Below, piece after piece: positions 51,512 to 64,000 of a DNA stretch of 64,000 nt. The stretch is from Rana temporaria (Eukaryota; Chordata; Amphibia; Anura; Ranidae), in NCBI RefSeq assembly GCF_905171775.1, contig NC_053497.1, forward strand, positions 35,918,264-35,982,263, given 5' to 3'. The notes under the pieces were generated by a model. It worked only from the letters and a program-made list of their open reading frames with translations. It had not been told where the DNA came from and made no database searches. A program made the translations under genes and the position numbers. Every line of letters begins with the position of its first letter. Within the stretch, counting starts at the first letter, position 1.

Positions 51512-54500
51512 ATGTACGCAGTATTTACTGCACAGACAGCTCACAAGGCAGGACTGCCCCAGTGAGCGAGACAGAATATGAATGCTACATTGAGACTCCA
51601 CCAGCATGTGACGTTCACACAGAGACTCCACCAGCATGTGACGTTCACACGGAGACTCCAGCATGTGATGTTCACACGGAGACTCACAGCATGTGACGTT
51701 CACACGGAGACATCACAGCATGTGACGTTCACACGGAGACATCAACAGCATGTGACGTTCACACGGAGACTCACAGCATGTGACGTTCACACGGAGACAT
51801 CAACAGCATGTGACAATCACACGAAGATGCCACAAGCATATGGCGTTTACACGGAGACTTTGCCAGAATGCGACGTTCACATGGAGACTCCAAGGAACCA
51901 AGGTACGGATGTACCAATACAGGTCCACACAGTGGTGGCGGATGCCACTCCAGCAACGGGAGGGTCATCCCATCAGCCCTCCCAGGGACCAGGTACAGCT
52001 TTACCAACAGAGGTCCCCACACTGGTGGCAGCGGCCACTGCAGAAACCAGAGGATCTTCTAATCAGTCCTCCCAGGGGCCTGATTTGGCTGTAACATGGG
52101 TTTCTACACTGATGGCGGCGGCCACTGCAGTAACCGGAGGGTCTTCACATCAGCCCTCTATGTCTCTTTCTGCAGCTTCTGAATCACCAACTATCAATGT
52201 GGTTGGACTAACAAGACAATTAGCTGTTCCTAGAAGAAGACTCAACAAAAAGTCTAAGAAACCATGCCAGGGACCAGGTACAGCTGTACCAACACAGGTC
52301 CCTACACTAGTGATGGCTGCCACTCCAGTAACCGGAGGGTCTTCCCATCAGCCCTCCCTTTTCGTTGTTGATGCTTCTGAATCACCAACTATTAATGTTG
52401 TTGGTCAAAAACCATTCTGTTCCTAGAAGACTCAACAAAAAGTCTGAGGAACCCTCCCAGGGACCAGGTACGGCTGTACCAACACAGGTCCCTACACTGG
52501 TGGCGGCTGCCACTCCAGTAACCGAAGGGTCTTCCCATCAGCCCTCCATTTTGATTTTGAGCTTCTGAATCACCAACTATCAATGTAGTTGGTCAAACAA
52601 GACGATTGGCTGTTCCTAGAAGAAGACTCAACAAAAAGTCTGAGGAACCCTCCCAGGGACCAGGTACGCTGTACCAACACAGGTCCCTACACTGGTGGCG
52701 GCTGCCACTCCAGTAACCAAAGGGTCTTCCCATCAGCCCTCCCTTTTTGATGCTTCTGAATCACCAACTATAAATGTTGTTGGTCAAAGACCATTGGCTG
52801 TTCCTAGAAGAAGACTCAACAAAAAGTCTGAGGAACCCTCCCAGGGACCAGGTACGGCTGTACCAACACAAGGTCCCTACACTGGTGGCGGCTGCCACTC
52901 CAGTAACCGAAGGGTCTTCCATCAGCCTCCCTTTTCAACGCTTCTGAATCACCAACTATCAATGAAGTTGGTCAAAGACCATTGGCTGTTCCTAGAAGAA
53001 GACTCAACAAAAAGTCTGAGGAACCCTCCCAGGGACCAGGTACGGCTGTACCAACAAAGGTCCCTACACTGGTGGCGGCTGCCACTCCAGTAACCGAAGG
53101 GTCTTCCCATCAGCCTTCCCTTTTCAACGCTTCTGAATCACCAACTATCAATGTTGTTGGTCAAAGACCATTGGCTGTTCCTAGAAGAAGACTCAACAAA
53201 AAGTCTGAGGAACCCTCCCAGGGACCAGGTACGGCTGTACCAACAGGTCCCTACACTGGTGGCGGCTGCCACTCCAGTAACCGGAGGGTCTTCCCATCAG
53301 CCCTCCCTTTTCGATGCTTCTGAATCACCAACTATCAATGAAGTTGGTCAAACAAGACGATTGGCTGTTCCTAGAAGAAGACTCAACAAAATGTCTGAGG
53401 AACCCTCCCAGGGACCAGGTACGGCTGTACCAACACAGGTCCTACACTGGTGGCGGCTGCCACTCCAGTAACCGAAGGGTCTTCCCATCAGCCCTCCCTT
53501 TTCGTTTTTGATGCTTCTGAATCACCAACTATAAATGTTGGTCAAAGACCATTGGCTGTTCCTAGAAGAAGACTCAACAAAAAGTCTGAGGAATCCTCCC
53601 AGGGACCAGGTACGGCTGTACCAAAACAGGTCCCTACACTGGTGGCGGCTGCCACTCCAGTAACCGAAGGGTCCTCCCATCAGCCCTCCCTTTTCGACGC
53701 TTCTGAATCACCAACTATAAATGTTGTTGGTCAAAGACCATTGGCTGTTCCTAGAAGAAGACTCAACAAAAAGTCTGAGGAACCCTCCCAGGGACCAGGT
53801 ACGGCTGTACCAACACAGGTCCCTACACTGGTGGCGGCTGCCACTCCAGTAACCGAAGGGTCTTCCCATCAGCCCTCCCTTTTCGACGCTTCTGAATCAC
53901 CAACTATCAATGAAGTTGGTCAAAGACCATTGGCTGTTCCTAGAAGAAGACTCAACAAAAAGTCTGAGGAACCCTCCCAGGGACCAGGTACGGCTGTACC
54001 AACACAGGTCCCTACACTGGTGGCGGCTGGACTCCAGTAACCGAGGGTCTTCCCATCAGCCCTCCCTTTTGATTGCTTCTGAATCACCAACTATCAATGA
54101 ATGGTCAAATAAGACGATTGGCTGTTCCTAGAAGAAGACTCAACAAAAAGTCTGAGGAACCCTCCCAGGGACCAGGTACGGCTGTACCAACACAGGTCCC
54201 TACACTGGTGGCGGCTGCCACTCCAGTAACCGAAGGGTCTTCCCATCAGCCCTCCCTTTTCGTTTTGAGCTTCTGAATCACCAACTAGTCAAATGCAAAA
54301 TAAGACATTGGCTGTTCCTAGAAGAAGACTCAACAAAAAGTCTGAGGAACCCTCCCGGGACCAGGTACGGCTGTACCAACACAGGTCCCTACACTGGTGG
54401 CGGCTGCCACTCCAGTAACCGGAGGGTCTTCCCATCAGCCCTCCATTTTTGGAACTTCTGAATCACCAACTATCTGTAGTTGGTCAAACAAGACGATTGG

Positions 54501-57052
54501 CTGTTCCTAGAAGAAGACTCAACAAAAAGTCTGAGGAACCCTCCCAGGACCAGGTACGGCTGTACCAACACAGGTCCCTACACTGGTGGCGGCTGCCACT
54601 CCAGTAACTGAAGGGTCTTCCCATCAGCCCTCCATTTTCGTTTTTGGAGCTTCTGAATCACTAACTGAGGTCAAACCTGCAAAAATAAGACGATTGGATG
54701 TTCCTAGAAGATCAACAAAAAGTCTAGAAACCCTCCCGGGACCAGGTACGGCTGTACCAACACAGGTCCCTACACTAGTGGCGGCTGCCACTCCAGAAAC
54801 TGAGGGTCCTTTCATCAGCCCTCCATTTTTGGAACTTCTGAATCACCAACTATACTGTAGTTGGTCAAACAAGACGATTGGCTGTTCCTAGAAGAAGACT
54901 CAACAAAATGTCTGAGGAACCCTCCCAGGCACCAGGTACGGCTGTACCAACACAGGTCCCTACACTGGTGGCGGCTGCCACTCCAGTAACTGAAGGATCT
55001 TCCCATCAGCCCTCCATTTTTGTTTTTGGAGCTTCTGAATCATTAACTGAGGCCAAACCTGCAAAAATAAGACGATGGATGTTCTAGAAGAAGATCAACA
55101 AAAAGTCTAAGAACCCTCCCGAGGACCAGGTACGGCTGTACCAACACAGGTCCCTACACTAGTGGCGGCTGCCACTCCAGAAACTGGAGGGTCCTTTCAT
55201 GAGCCCTCCATTATTGTTTTTGGAGCTTCTGAATCACCAACTATCAATGTAAATGGACAAATAGACGATTGGCTGTTCCTAGAAAAAGACTCAACAAAAA
55301 GTCTGAGGAACCTCCCAGGCACCAGGTACGGCTGTACCAACACAGGTCCCTACACTGGTGGCGGCTGCCACTCCAGTAACTGAAGGATCTCCCATCAGCC
55401 CTCCATTTTCGTTTTTGGAGCTTCTGAATCACTAACTGAGGTCAAACCTGCAAAAATAAGACGAATGGATGTTCCTAGAAGGAGATTCAACAAAAAGTCT
55501 ACGAAACCCTCCCGGGACCAGGTACGGCTGTACCAACACAGGTCCCTACACTAGTGGCGATGCCACTCCAGAAACTGGAGGGTCCTTTCATCAGCCCTCC
55601 ATTTTTGGAACTTCTGAATCACCAACTATATCTGTAGTGGTCAAACAAGACGATTGGCTGTTCCTAGAAGAAGACTCAACAAAATGTCTGAGGAACCCTC
55701 CAGGCACCAGGTACGGCTGTACCAACACAGGTCCCTACACTGGTGGCGGCTGCCACTCCAGTAACTGAAGGATCTCCCATCAGCCCTCCATTTTCATTTT
55801 TGGAGCTTCTGAATCACTAACTGAGGTCAAACCTGCAAAAATAAGACAATTAGCTGTTCCTAGAAAAAGATTCAACAAAAAGTCTAAGAAACCCTCCCGG
55901 GGACCAGGTACGGCTGTACCAACACAGGTCCCTACACTAGTGGCGACTGCCACTCCAGAAACTGGAGGGTCCTTTCATCAGCCCTCCATTTTTGGAACTT
56001 CTGAATCACCAACTACATCTGTAGTTGGTCAAACAAGACGATTGGCTGTTCCTAGAAAAAGACTAAACAAAGAGTCTGAGGAACCTTCTCAGGGACCAGG
56101 TACGGCTGTACCAACACAGGTCCCTACACTAATGGTGGCAGCCAATCCAGAAACTGGAGGGTCTTCACATCAGCCCTCCATTGTTAATTTTGGAGCTTCT
56201 GAATCACCAACTATCAATGTAGTTGGTCAAACAAGACGATTGGCTGTTCCTAGAAGAAGACTCAACAAAAAGTCTGAGGAACTCTCCCAGGGACCAGGTA
56301 CGGCTGTACCAACACAGGTCCCTACACTGGTGGTGGCTGCCACTCCAGTAACTGAAGGATCTTCCCATCAGCCCTCCAGTTTCGTTTTTGGAGCTTCTGA
56401 ATCACTAACTGAGGCCAAACCTGCAAAAAGAAGACGAATGGATGTTCCTAGAAGAAGATTCAACAAAAAGTCTAAGAAACCCTCCCGAGGACCAGGTACG
56501 GCTGTACCAACACAGGTCCCTACACTGGTGGCGGCTGCCACTCCAGTAACCGGAGGGTCTTCCCATCAGCCCTCCATTGTTTTTGGAGCGTCTGAATCAC
56601 CAACTATCAATGTAGTTTGTCAAACAAGAGGATTGGCTGTTCCTAGAAAAAGACTCATCATAAAGTCTGAGGAACCCTCCCGGGGACCAAGTACGGCTGT
56701 ACCAACACAGGTCCCTACACTGGTGGCGGCTGCCACTCCAGTAAGCGGAGGGTCCTTCCATCAGCCCTCCACTGTTGTTTTTGGAGTTTCTGAATCACCA
56801 ACTATCAATGTAAATGGACAAATAAGACGATTGGCTGTTCCTAAAAGACTCAACAAAGAGTCTGAGGAACCCTCTCAGGGACCAGGTACGGCTGCCACTC
56901 CAGTAACCAGAGGATCTTCCCATCAGCCCTCCATTTTCATCTTTGGAGCTTCCGAATCACTAACTGAGGCCAAACCTGCAAAAATAAGACGAATGGATGT
57001 TCCTAAAAGTACGAATGTACCAAAAGAGGTTATTAAATGGAGAGCCTTCTAA
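51512..57052 (+). CDS. Repeat-protein gene, exon 2, allelic copy with broken frame
   Basis: The acceptor (51511) and stop (57050-57052) correspond to the contig 1 exon. Between about 51650 and 55800 small deletions of one or two bases occur roughly once per repeat unit, for example CCATTCTGTTCC near 52412 for CCATTAACTGTTCC and GGTACGCTGTACC near 52664. From about 55840 to the stop the frame is intact and nearly identical to contig 1. The clustering suggests poorly polished sequence rather than a decayed gene. By eye there are about 24 full units against 26 in contig 1, and the 588-bp block is present once instead of twice. Confidence 0.55.
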
Positions 57053-57197
57053 TCAGTCCCCCCAGGGGCCCGATATGACTGTAACAACACAGGACCCTAC
57101 ACTGGTGGCGGCTGCCACTTCAGCAACCCAAGAGTCTTCCCAGGAACCAGATAAGGCCGTACCAAGACAGATCTCTGCATCAACGATTCATCTACTG

Positions 57198-57827
57198 CGC
57201 TCACCTAAAAGGTATTTCCAATTTTTCAGCCACATTTTTTACACCTTCTATATATTTGTTACGTGTTCCCATTCACATAGCAAAGCTTTAAGAAGAATAT
57301 AAAATATGCTGCTCACCATTAAAGGAGGAACCCCATGGAACAAATTCATGAATAAATAAAAATAAACATGGCCAGACAAAATCCAGACCCTTACTGAGCA
57401 TGCATCCTGGCAGGCCAGGAAAGGGGGGGAGGGGGGTGAGCATGCACCGCCCTCTTCTCCGCACCCATACCAGGTCACATGCCCTCGACATGGGGAGGTG
57501 CCTTGTCATGGGGGAGGGGGGTCCCCCTTTGCAAGGACACTCCCCATGTTGGGGGCATGTGGTCTAGTATGGCTCAGTGGAGGGGGGTGCACGCTCATCC
57601 CCCCCTTTCCTAGTCTGCCAGGCTGCATGCTCGGTTGGGGTTCTGGTATCAGATTTGGGGGTGCCATGTATTTTTGTTGTTTTTCCCACGCGATTCCTTC
57701 CTTAAAGGTGAGCAGAAAACATTATAATCTTTATGAAGTTTTACTCTGTGATGAGAACATGTAAGAGATATAAAGTAGGTGTCGTCCCAATATGGCTGCA
57801 AACGCGTAAATACCTTTTAGGTGAGCG
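57198..57827. mobile_element. Palindromic fold-back element, allelic copy
   Basis: Matches 22894-23523 throughout, with the same CGCTCACCTAAAAGG ends. Confidence 0.75.
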
Positions 57828-58207
57828 TCAAAGAATTAGCGCTGGTGCCCCATTCAAACGGTCACCCTTCAGACGCCCATAAAACCAGCAGAGGCCGGCC
57901 AGCAGACCTGGGCGCGGTAGGTGGAGCTGGTAGCGGCTCCACAGACAATCATAGACAATGATGATGGACCATCAGGACATCCACCATACTGGGAATAGAC
58001 TCTCTAGCATCTATGAAGAGCCAGGCTTCCACATTCTAGTGACCTGTCCCCATCTGTCTCACACTCATGGCGAGTTCTCTTACATAAGACAGAACTTATC
58101 CATAGAGACACTATACAGAGCAGAGGACATGGATTTCTCCCACTCCACACAAAGGACACCAGGAAAACACCAACTTCCCTTTATAGGTGGAGTTCTGCTT
58201 TAGGATC

Positions 58208-58893
58208 GGGTAGCACAGAGGCCTAGTGGTTAGCACTTCTGCCTTGCAGCACTGGGGTCCTTGGTTCATATCCTGAACAGGACACTGTCTGCATGTTCTC
58301 CCTGTGCTTGTGTGGGTTTCCTCCTACAGCCCAAAGACATGCTGGTAGGTTAAGTGGCTCCATTCAGTGGCCCAAGATGGCTGCTTCTCCTCCTAAGAGC
58401 TTTGAGTGGAGATCACTGATTTACCCCGCTCAGCGGGGGCGGGCCTCAGAAAACAGAGGCCCATATGGGCAACACAGAGGCTTAGTGGTTAGCACTTCTG
58501 CCTTGCAGCACCACGGTCCTTGGTTCATAGCCTGACCAGGGCACTGTCTGCATGGAGTCTGCATGTTCTCCCTGTGCTTGTGTGGGTTTCCTCCTACAGC
58601 CCAAAGACATGCTGGTAGGTTAAATGACTCCATTCAGTGGCCCAAGATGGCTGCTTCACCTCCTAAGAGCTTTGAGTGGAGATCACAGATTTACCCCGCT
58701 CAGCGGGGGCGGGCCTCAGAAAACAGAGGCCTCATATGGGCAGCACAGAGGCTTAGTGGTTAGCACTTCTGCCTTGCAGCACTGGGGTCCTTGGTTCATA
58801 TCCTGACCAGGACACTGCCTGCTTGGAGTCTGCATGTTCTCCCTGTGCTTGTGTGGGTTTCCTCCGGGTACTCCGGTTTCCTCCCACACTACT
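58208..58893 (+). mobile_element. Tandem SINE copies, allelic copy
   Basis: Three units as in 23904-24589. Small differences include AGAGGCCCATATGG near 58455. Confidence 0.75.
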
Positions 58894-58960
58894 GTTGGTG
58901 GTGCAGTGGTAAGCACAGCTGCTTTTCAAGCAGAAGACTCGGGTTCGATTCCCGGCCAAC
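58894..58960 (+). tRNA. tRNA-like sequence, allelic copy
   Basis: Identical to 24591-24657, with both polymerase III boxes. Probably SINE-derived. Confidence 0.35.
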
Positions 58961-59095
58961 TAAATCTCACAAGATGGCTGCCTCACCTGGTAAGTGTCAC
59001 CCCTCCCCCATTATATCTGTATATACAATGTTCTATATAAAGCCGTGACTCCAGCGCTGTAGGAGGTGATTTCACCACCACAGTTAAAAAAAAGA

Positions 59096-59785
59096 GCATA
59101 TATGCCGAAGCATGGGGGCATTAGGGGCGGAGGAGCGATTTTGCTACTAATGCCGCGTATATACTCGACATTACTACGGAGGCTTGCCCGTGGAAAAGTC
59201 TGACCGTGTGTACGCGGCATAACTTTTTTGTGGGAGGATGCCCCCATGCTTCGGCATATATATATTTTAGGCACAGGTTGTGTTAAAAAATGTTTTATTT
59301 TTTACTATGTTTTTTTTTTTGGTATTTGCTTTGCAGGTATGGTATGATCTTACTGTTATACCGTAATGTTACTTTGTTTTAATGTTAACCATCATTTGCT
59401 TAGCAGGTACGCCATTCAGTTGCAGCGCGGATTTATTTAGCGTGACAGCAACAGCGTTTGCTCCCACGATATAAAAAGCCGCGACTCCAAAGCTGTAGGA
59501 GGTGATTTCACCACCACAGTTAAAAAAAGAGCATATATGCCGAAGCATGGGGGCATTAGGGGCGGAGGAGCGATTTTGCTCCTAATGCCGCGTACATACG
59601 GTTGACATTCCTACGGAGGCTTGCCCGTGGAAAAGTCCGACCGTGTGTACGCGGCATAGAAAAGTCTGACCGTGTGTACGCGGCATAGAAAAGTCCAACC
59701 GCGTGTACGCGGCATAGAAAAGTCCGACCGTGTGTACGCGGCATAACTTTTTTGCGGGAGGATGCCCCCATGCTTCGACATATAT
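59096..59785. mobile_element. Pair of hairpin MITEs, allelic copies
   Basis: Correspond to 24793-24960 and 25227-25481, including the four-unit internal repeat. Confidence 0.65.
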
Positions 59786-60734
59786 AAATGTATGCCCATC
59801 ATTAGAAGTGGGTGGATGAAGGGAGGTATTCTAATGGTGGGCATACCCACCGATCAATTTTTTTTTTTCGTTCAGCCAACAGGCTACATGAAAAAAAAAA
59901 AGATTACAATACATGTCCAACAAGAACCATCAACGTACTGGTATGTTGTTGGACTTTGAATGGTTATACCAGAATGATGCCTGCAGGTTTATTCATCATC
60001 TTGGTATCATTCTTTTCAGCCAGCGGTCGGCTTTCATGTAAAAGCAGTCCTAGTGGCTAATTAGCCTCTAGACTGCTTTTACATTCAGTGGGATGGAATG
60101 TCCCCCCCCCTGGATATAAAACAGTGGGGTAGATTCAGGTAGATTTGCCCATTAATTACACCTGTGCAGCTCAGGCTACAATTTCTCTGCGCCGGCGCAA
60201 TTGGGCGAGATTGCCACCTGATTCAGGATGCCTTTTGTGTGGTAATTTGCGCCTGTGTAAAGCAAAAAATTGAGCTTGCTGTGCTTGGTGCTCAGATAAG
60301 GAGCTTTATTCTCTTTAGTTGGATTATGCTTATATGTTGATTTTTTTTTTATATTTTTTTTTTGCTCAGATTATGAGCTTTTATATATTTATTTAATGCT
60401 CAGATGATGAGCTTTTATATTTTTAATTTATGCTAAGTTTGAGTTTTTATTTTATTTTGTAGTCCCTACACACGGCGAGGAGTGTATACTACAGTGTGAC
60501 TGGTGTGTGAATGGGGGGGGGGGGGTGTCACTCCTACTGGAAAAGGGGTGTCACCCTCTGCCGTGTGAAAGGTGTATGAATGGACAGCAACATAATTGGA
60601 GCCTTGACGCGGCGTTGCTGCTCCCTAATACCATGGGGTATCCTTGGGTCTAATCCAATTTTGGGTGCATGTGGGGTGTGTGTGCTAGGGACCACAGTGG
60701 TGTGCACGCGTGCATTCTACTTGTGACATGATTA

Positions 60735-63050
60735 TTGTGTGTGTTTAACGTGCAAAGAGACGTTCCACAGACCACTCCTGATTGCTCTTCCCTCAGTAGA
60801 CCGGGTAGAGTTGCTTGGGGGGGATTGTGGGGTTTGGGGGTCAGGTCATCACGTATGTCAATCTCCAGGCCCTTTCTCATGGCGAAGTTGTGCAGCACGC
60901 AACATGCCCAGATGATCTGGCATACAAAGTCCTGGGGAATACAACAGGGTCCCCCCAGACTTATCCAGGCATCGGAAACGGGACTTCAGGAGGCCAAAGG
61001 TGCGTTCCCACCACTCACGGGTACGGGCGTGAGCTTCATTGTATCTTCTCTCTCCTGGGGTTTGGGGATTCCGGAATGGAGTCATGAGATGGGGTCCAAG
61101 TGCATATGCCGCGTCACCTGGAAGGGAAAAGACAGGAGGATGTTAGTCATGCATGTGCCCCTCGTGAGGTCTGCATCATGGGGGGGACAGTCATACTGAC
61201 ACCATGTCACTCACCAACCAGCCAGCTGTCCCGTACACGTTCTGTTCAAAATTCTGTTGGGATGTCGTTTTTGACGGAATATAAAGCTGTCATGACAGGA
61301 CCCGGGGGTGTTTTGGCACGGACGTAGCCATATGAGGCCTTGGGCATCCACTATCACCTGGACATTGATGGAATGCCAATGCTTTCTATTGCAGTATATG
61401 TGCTCGGTCTCACAGGGGCGCCGTAGTGCCACATGGGTTGCAATCAATGGCGCCCACAGTGCGTGGGAATCTGGCAATTTGATAGAAATCTGTCACTGCC
61501 TTCTGCCGCAGGTCCTCCTGGGTGGGTCTGATGATGTGGTGGGACATGCGTCTGAGGATTGCAGGGATAACTTGGTGCACACACCTGCTCATGGAGGATT
61601 GGGACATCCCAGCCACCATTCCACTTGTACGCTGAAAAGATCCACTTGCCAGGAATGCAGTGTTGCCAGGACCTTGACCAGTGGCTGCACTGCATGTGAG
61701 GGGTGTGTCTGGCTGGTGATGTCATCATGCAGGGGTGTGGCTAATTCCAGGATGACCTCAGGGCTGAATCTAAACATGCGATACACCTCCGAATCCCCCA
61801 TGGCAAAGACGTTCCTGCGCACTCGGTATATCCTCTCCCGTGCCCTCCTACGAGTCGGTTTCACTCAGTAGTATTGCTAGAACTAGGGTGTCCCGATACC
61901 ACTTTTTTAGGACCGAGTACAAGTACTGATACTTTTTTTCAAGTAGTCGCCGATACCGAATACCGATACTTTTTTTAAAATGTGTCCCCAAATGCAGCCA
62001 TGTCTCCCCACAGATGCAGCATGTATCCCCCCCAACCAGCCATTGTCTCCCCCCATGCAGCCATTGTCACCCCCCCATGCAGCCATTGTCTTCCCCCCCA
62101 TCCAGCCATTGTCTCCCCCCCATCCAGCCATTGTCTCCCCCCATGCAGCCATGTATCCCCCCATCCAGCCATTGTCTCCCCCCCATGCAGCCATGTATCC
62201 CCCCATTCAGCCATTGTCTCCCCCCATGCAGGCAATGTATCCCCCCATCCAGCAATGTATCCCCCCATCCAGCCATTGTCTCCCCCCATGCAGCCATTGT
62301 CACCCCCCATGCAGCCATTGTCACCCCCATGCAGCCATTGTCACCCCCCATGCAGCCATTGTCACCCCCCATGCAGCCATTGTCTCCCCCCATCCAGCCA
62401 TTGTCACCCCCCCATGCAGCCATTGTCACCCCCCATGCAGCCATTGTCACCCCCCATGCAGCAATGTATCCCCCATGCAGCCATTGTCACCCCCCATGCA
62501 GCCATTGTCACCCCCCATGCAGCCATTGTCACCCCCCCATGCAGCCGTGTCTCCCCCCATCCAGCCGTGTGTGTCTCCCCCCATCCAGCCGTGTGTGTCT
62601 CCCCCATATGCAGCCATGGCCCGCTTACCTGCTACCGCCGACTGTGTAAAGTACTACGGCCGGCCAGGAACATTACAGCTTTGGAATAGCTTTGTAATGA
62701 TTGGCGCCGCGCTGCGTGTATAGACACTCCCCCTCGCTCGGGATTGGACAGTTCACCCGAGCAAGGGGGAGTGTCTATGCGTGGCGCAAATCATTACAGC
62801 TATTCAAAGCTGTAATGTTCCCGCCCGTATTACACAGTCAGCGGCGTAACGGCGGCGGATCGCAGCGGCGAATTGCGGCTCCGGTGGGCGGCGGCGGCGC
62901 GGCGCGGGGGGTGTTAAGTATTCTATTTGTGTATCGGGGCGGGGTATCGGCGTCTGACTACCGCCGAAAAAAACTCGGAATCGGTCCCGATACCGATACT
63001 AGTATCGGTATCGGGACAACCCTAGCTAGAACCATAGCTGCCCCTGGCAT
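60735..63050 (-). pseudogene. Harbinger transposase, allelic copy, disrupted
   Basis: Fragments of the same two-exon DDE transposase (CETEHIYCNRKHWHSINVQV, MVAGMSQSSMSRCVHQV, TFGLLKSRFRCLDKS) fall in changing frames. The hAT insertion near the start codon is shared with contig 1. Confidence 0.75.
61884..63024. mobile_element. hAT element nested in Harbinger, allelic copy
   Basis: GCTAGAAC target duplication at 61876-61883 and 63025-63032. The left end reads TAGGGTGTCCCG, one T short of contig 1, in the indel-rich patch. Confidence 0.88.
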
Positions 63051-63500
63051 GTTGGCACACAGATGTGAGATCCAGAAAGTGTGGGTGCTCTGCTTGCTCA
63101 GCTCATCCGTATTGGTGCTGCTGTAGTTGCTCTCCAGCTGACCTGTGGACGTCTGTTGCCAAGTTGCCCCTGCTTTTATGAGGAGCAATTTTGCACGGGC
63201 CAAACAGCTTGCGCGCTTGGTGTGCAAACTGCGCCTCACACGCGCAGGTTTTTGAATCAGCAGTTAGTTCCTCATTTGCATATTTGCTGAGGGAAAACAA
63301 TGAGAGCGCAAGTTGCACCCTGCGCAAAAAATGCCACATTACATGTGCCGGGGCCAGAGAAACTGCGTCCGTTGAAAAAAGCCTAATTTCAGGCTTAGCT
63401 TGTTTTCTGGGTCATTCGCATATTTGCCTGGGCGCAAATCCGTACTTGCGCGGCGCATATCGTGATTGCGCCCCGCGCAAGTCGTACCTGAATCCGGGCC

Positions 63501-64000
63501 AGTGCCATTGGGAAATTGGGAAAGCATTTTATCACACCGATCTTGGTGTGGTCAGATGCTTTGAGGGCAGAGGAAAGATCTAGGGTCTAATAGACCCCAT
63601 TTAAAAAAAAAAAAAGAGTACCTGTCACTAACTATTGCTATCATAAGGGATATTTACATTCCCTGAGATAACAATAAAAATGGTAAAAAATAAATAAAAT
63701 GGAAGGAAACAGTTTACAAATAAAATAAAAAAGCAAAATATATATATAAAAAAAAGCATCCCTGTCCCCCTGCTCTTGCGCAAAGGCGAACGCAAGCGTC
63801 GGTCTGGAGTCATATGTAATCAGCAATTGCACCATGCATGTGAGGTATCACCGCGAAGGGCAGATCGAGGGCAGTCATTTTAGCAGTAGACCTCCTCTGT
63901 AAATCTAATGTGGTAACCTGTAAAGGCTTTTAAAAATGTATGTAGTTTGTCGCCACTGCACGTTTGTGCGCAATTTTAAGTATGTCGTGTTTTGGTATCC
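63501..64000. repeat. Dispersed repeat, allelic copy
   Basis: Matches 29176-29675. The window ends inside it. Confidence 0.45.

Larger units (their letters stand above)
60125..63500 (-). mobile_element. PIF/Harbinger transposon with nested hAT, allelic copy
   Basis: Same ends (GGGGTAGATTCAGGTA, TACCTGAATCCGGGCC) as 25821-29175. Small indels are numerous, so the transposase frame is broken in more places than in contig 1; most are probably sequence errors. The extra A downstream of the second catalytic aspartate is present here too. Confidence 0.8.
45518..64000 (+). other. Second contig: redundant copy of 4966-29675, probably the other haplotype
   Basis: Every element of 4966-29675 recurs here in order and orientation except the L1. 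Long stretches are near identical (for example 46954-48480 and 55840-60100), while two patches have frequent one- and two-base indels. The copy begins inside a satellite directly after the gap. This is the usual form of an unpurged haplotig; a genuine tandem duplication is less likely. Confidence 0.85.

Noticed and set aside
45518..64000. A real tandem duplication of the gene
   Set aside because: Near-identical sequence, start at a round gap inside a satellite, loss of only the L1, and patchy indels fit an unpurged haplotype better.

Overview
The window looks like nuclear DNA of an anuran amphibian, most likely a ranid (true frog). The sequence itself shows sparse coding DNA, very abundant minisatellites, palindromic MITEs, hAT, PIF/Harbinger and piggyBac-like elements, and a LINE of the vertebrate L1 type. 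The ranid placement rests on my recollection of several dispersed repeats and is inference. No bacterial or organellar features are seen.

Layout. 1-4965 is AT-rich intergenic sequence with no gene that I recognise. 4966-5330 is a 38-bp satellite, followed by a MITE and a degenerate motif array. 7240-14094 is a full-length L1 retrotransposon with both reading frames open, a poly(A) tail and a 15-bp target-site duplication. Directly downstream lies a two-exon gene: a compact promoter at 14219-14263, exon 1 at 14430-14670, a 2-kb intron with two minisatellites and two MITEs, and exon 2 at 16702-22748. It encodes a protein of about 2095 residues built from ten-residue repeats and then about 27 repeats of 63-66 residues. 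I do not recognise its family. 22749-29175 is transposon-rich: a palindromic element, tRNA-derived SINE copies, hairpin elements, and a PIF/Harbinger transposon carrying a hAT element inside its transposase gene. 29176-45317 is dominated by minisatellites, a large inverted repeat (34129-38567), a probable remnant zinc-finger linker exon and nested DNA transposons.

A run of 200 N (45318-45517) joins a second contig. From 45518 to the end, that contig repeats 4966-29675 in the same order and orientation. It lacks the L1 and carries the unbroken target site at 48871-48885. The simplest reading is that the second contig is the other haplotype, retained as a false duplication, so the L1 insertion is heterozygous. 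The second contig also has two patches dense in small indels (about 51650-55800 and 60110-63900), which break the reading frame of the repeat gene and are probably sequence errors.

The likely biological story is a rapidly evolving repeat-protein gene of unknown function whose two alleles differ in repeat number, one of which has an intact L1 placed 110 bp upstream of its promoter elements. No database search was possible; family names rest on motifs visible in the sequence.
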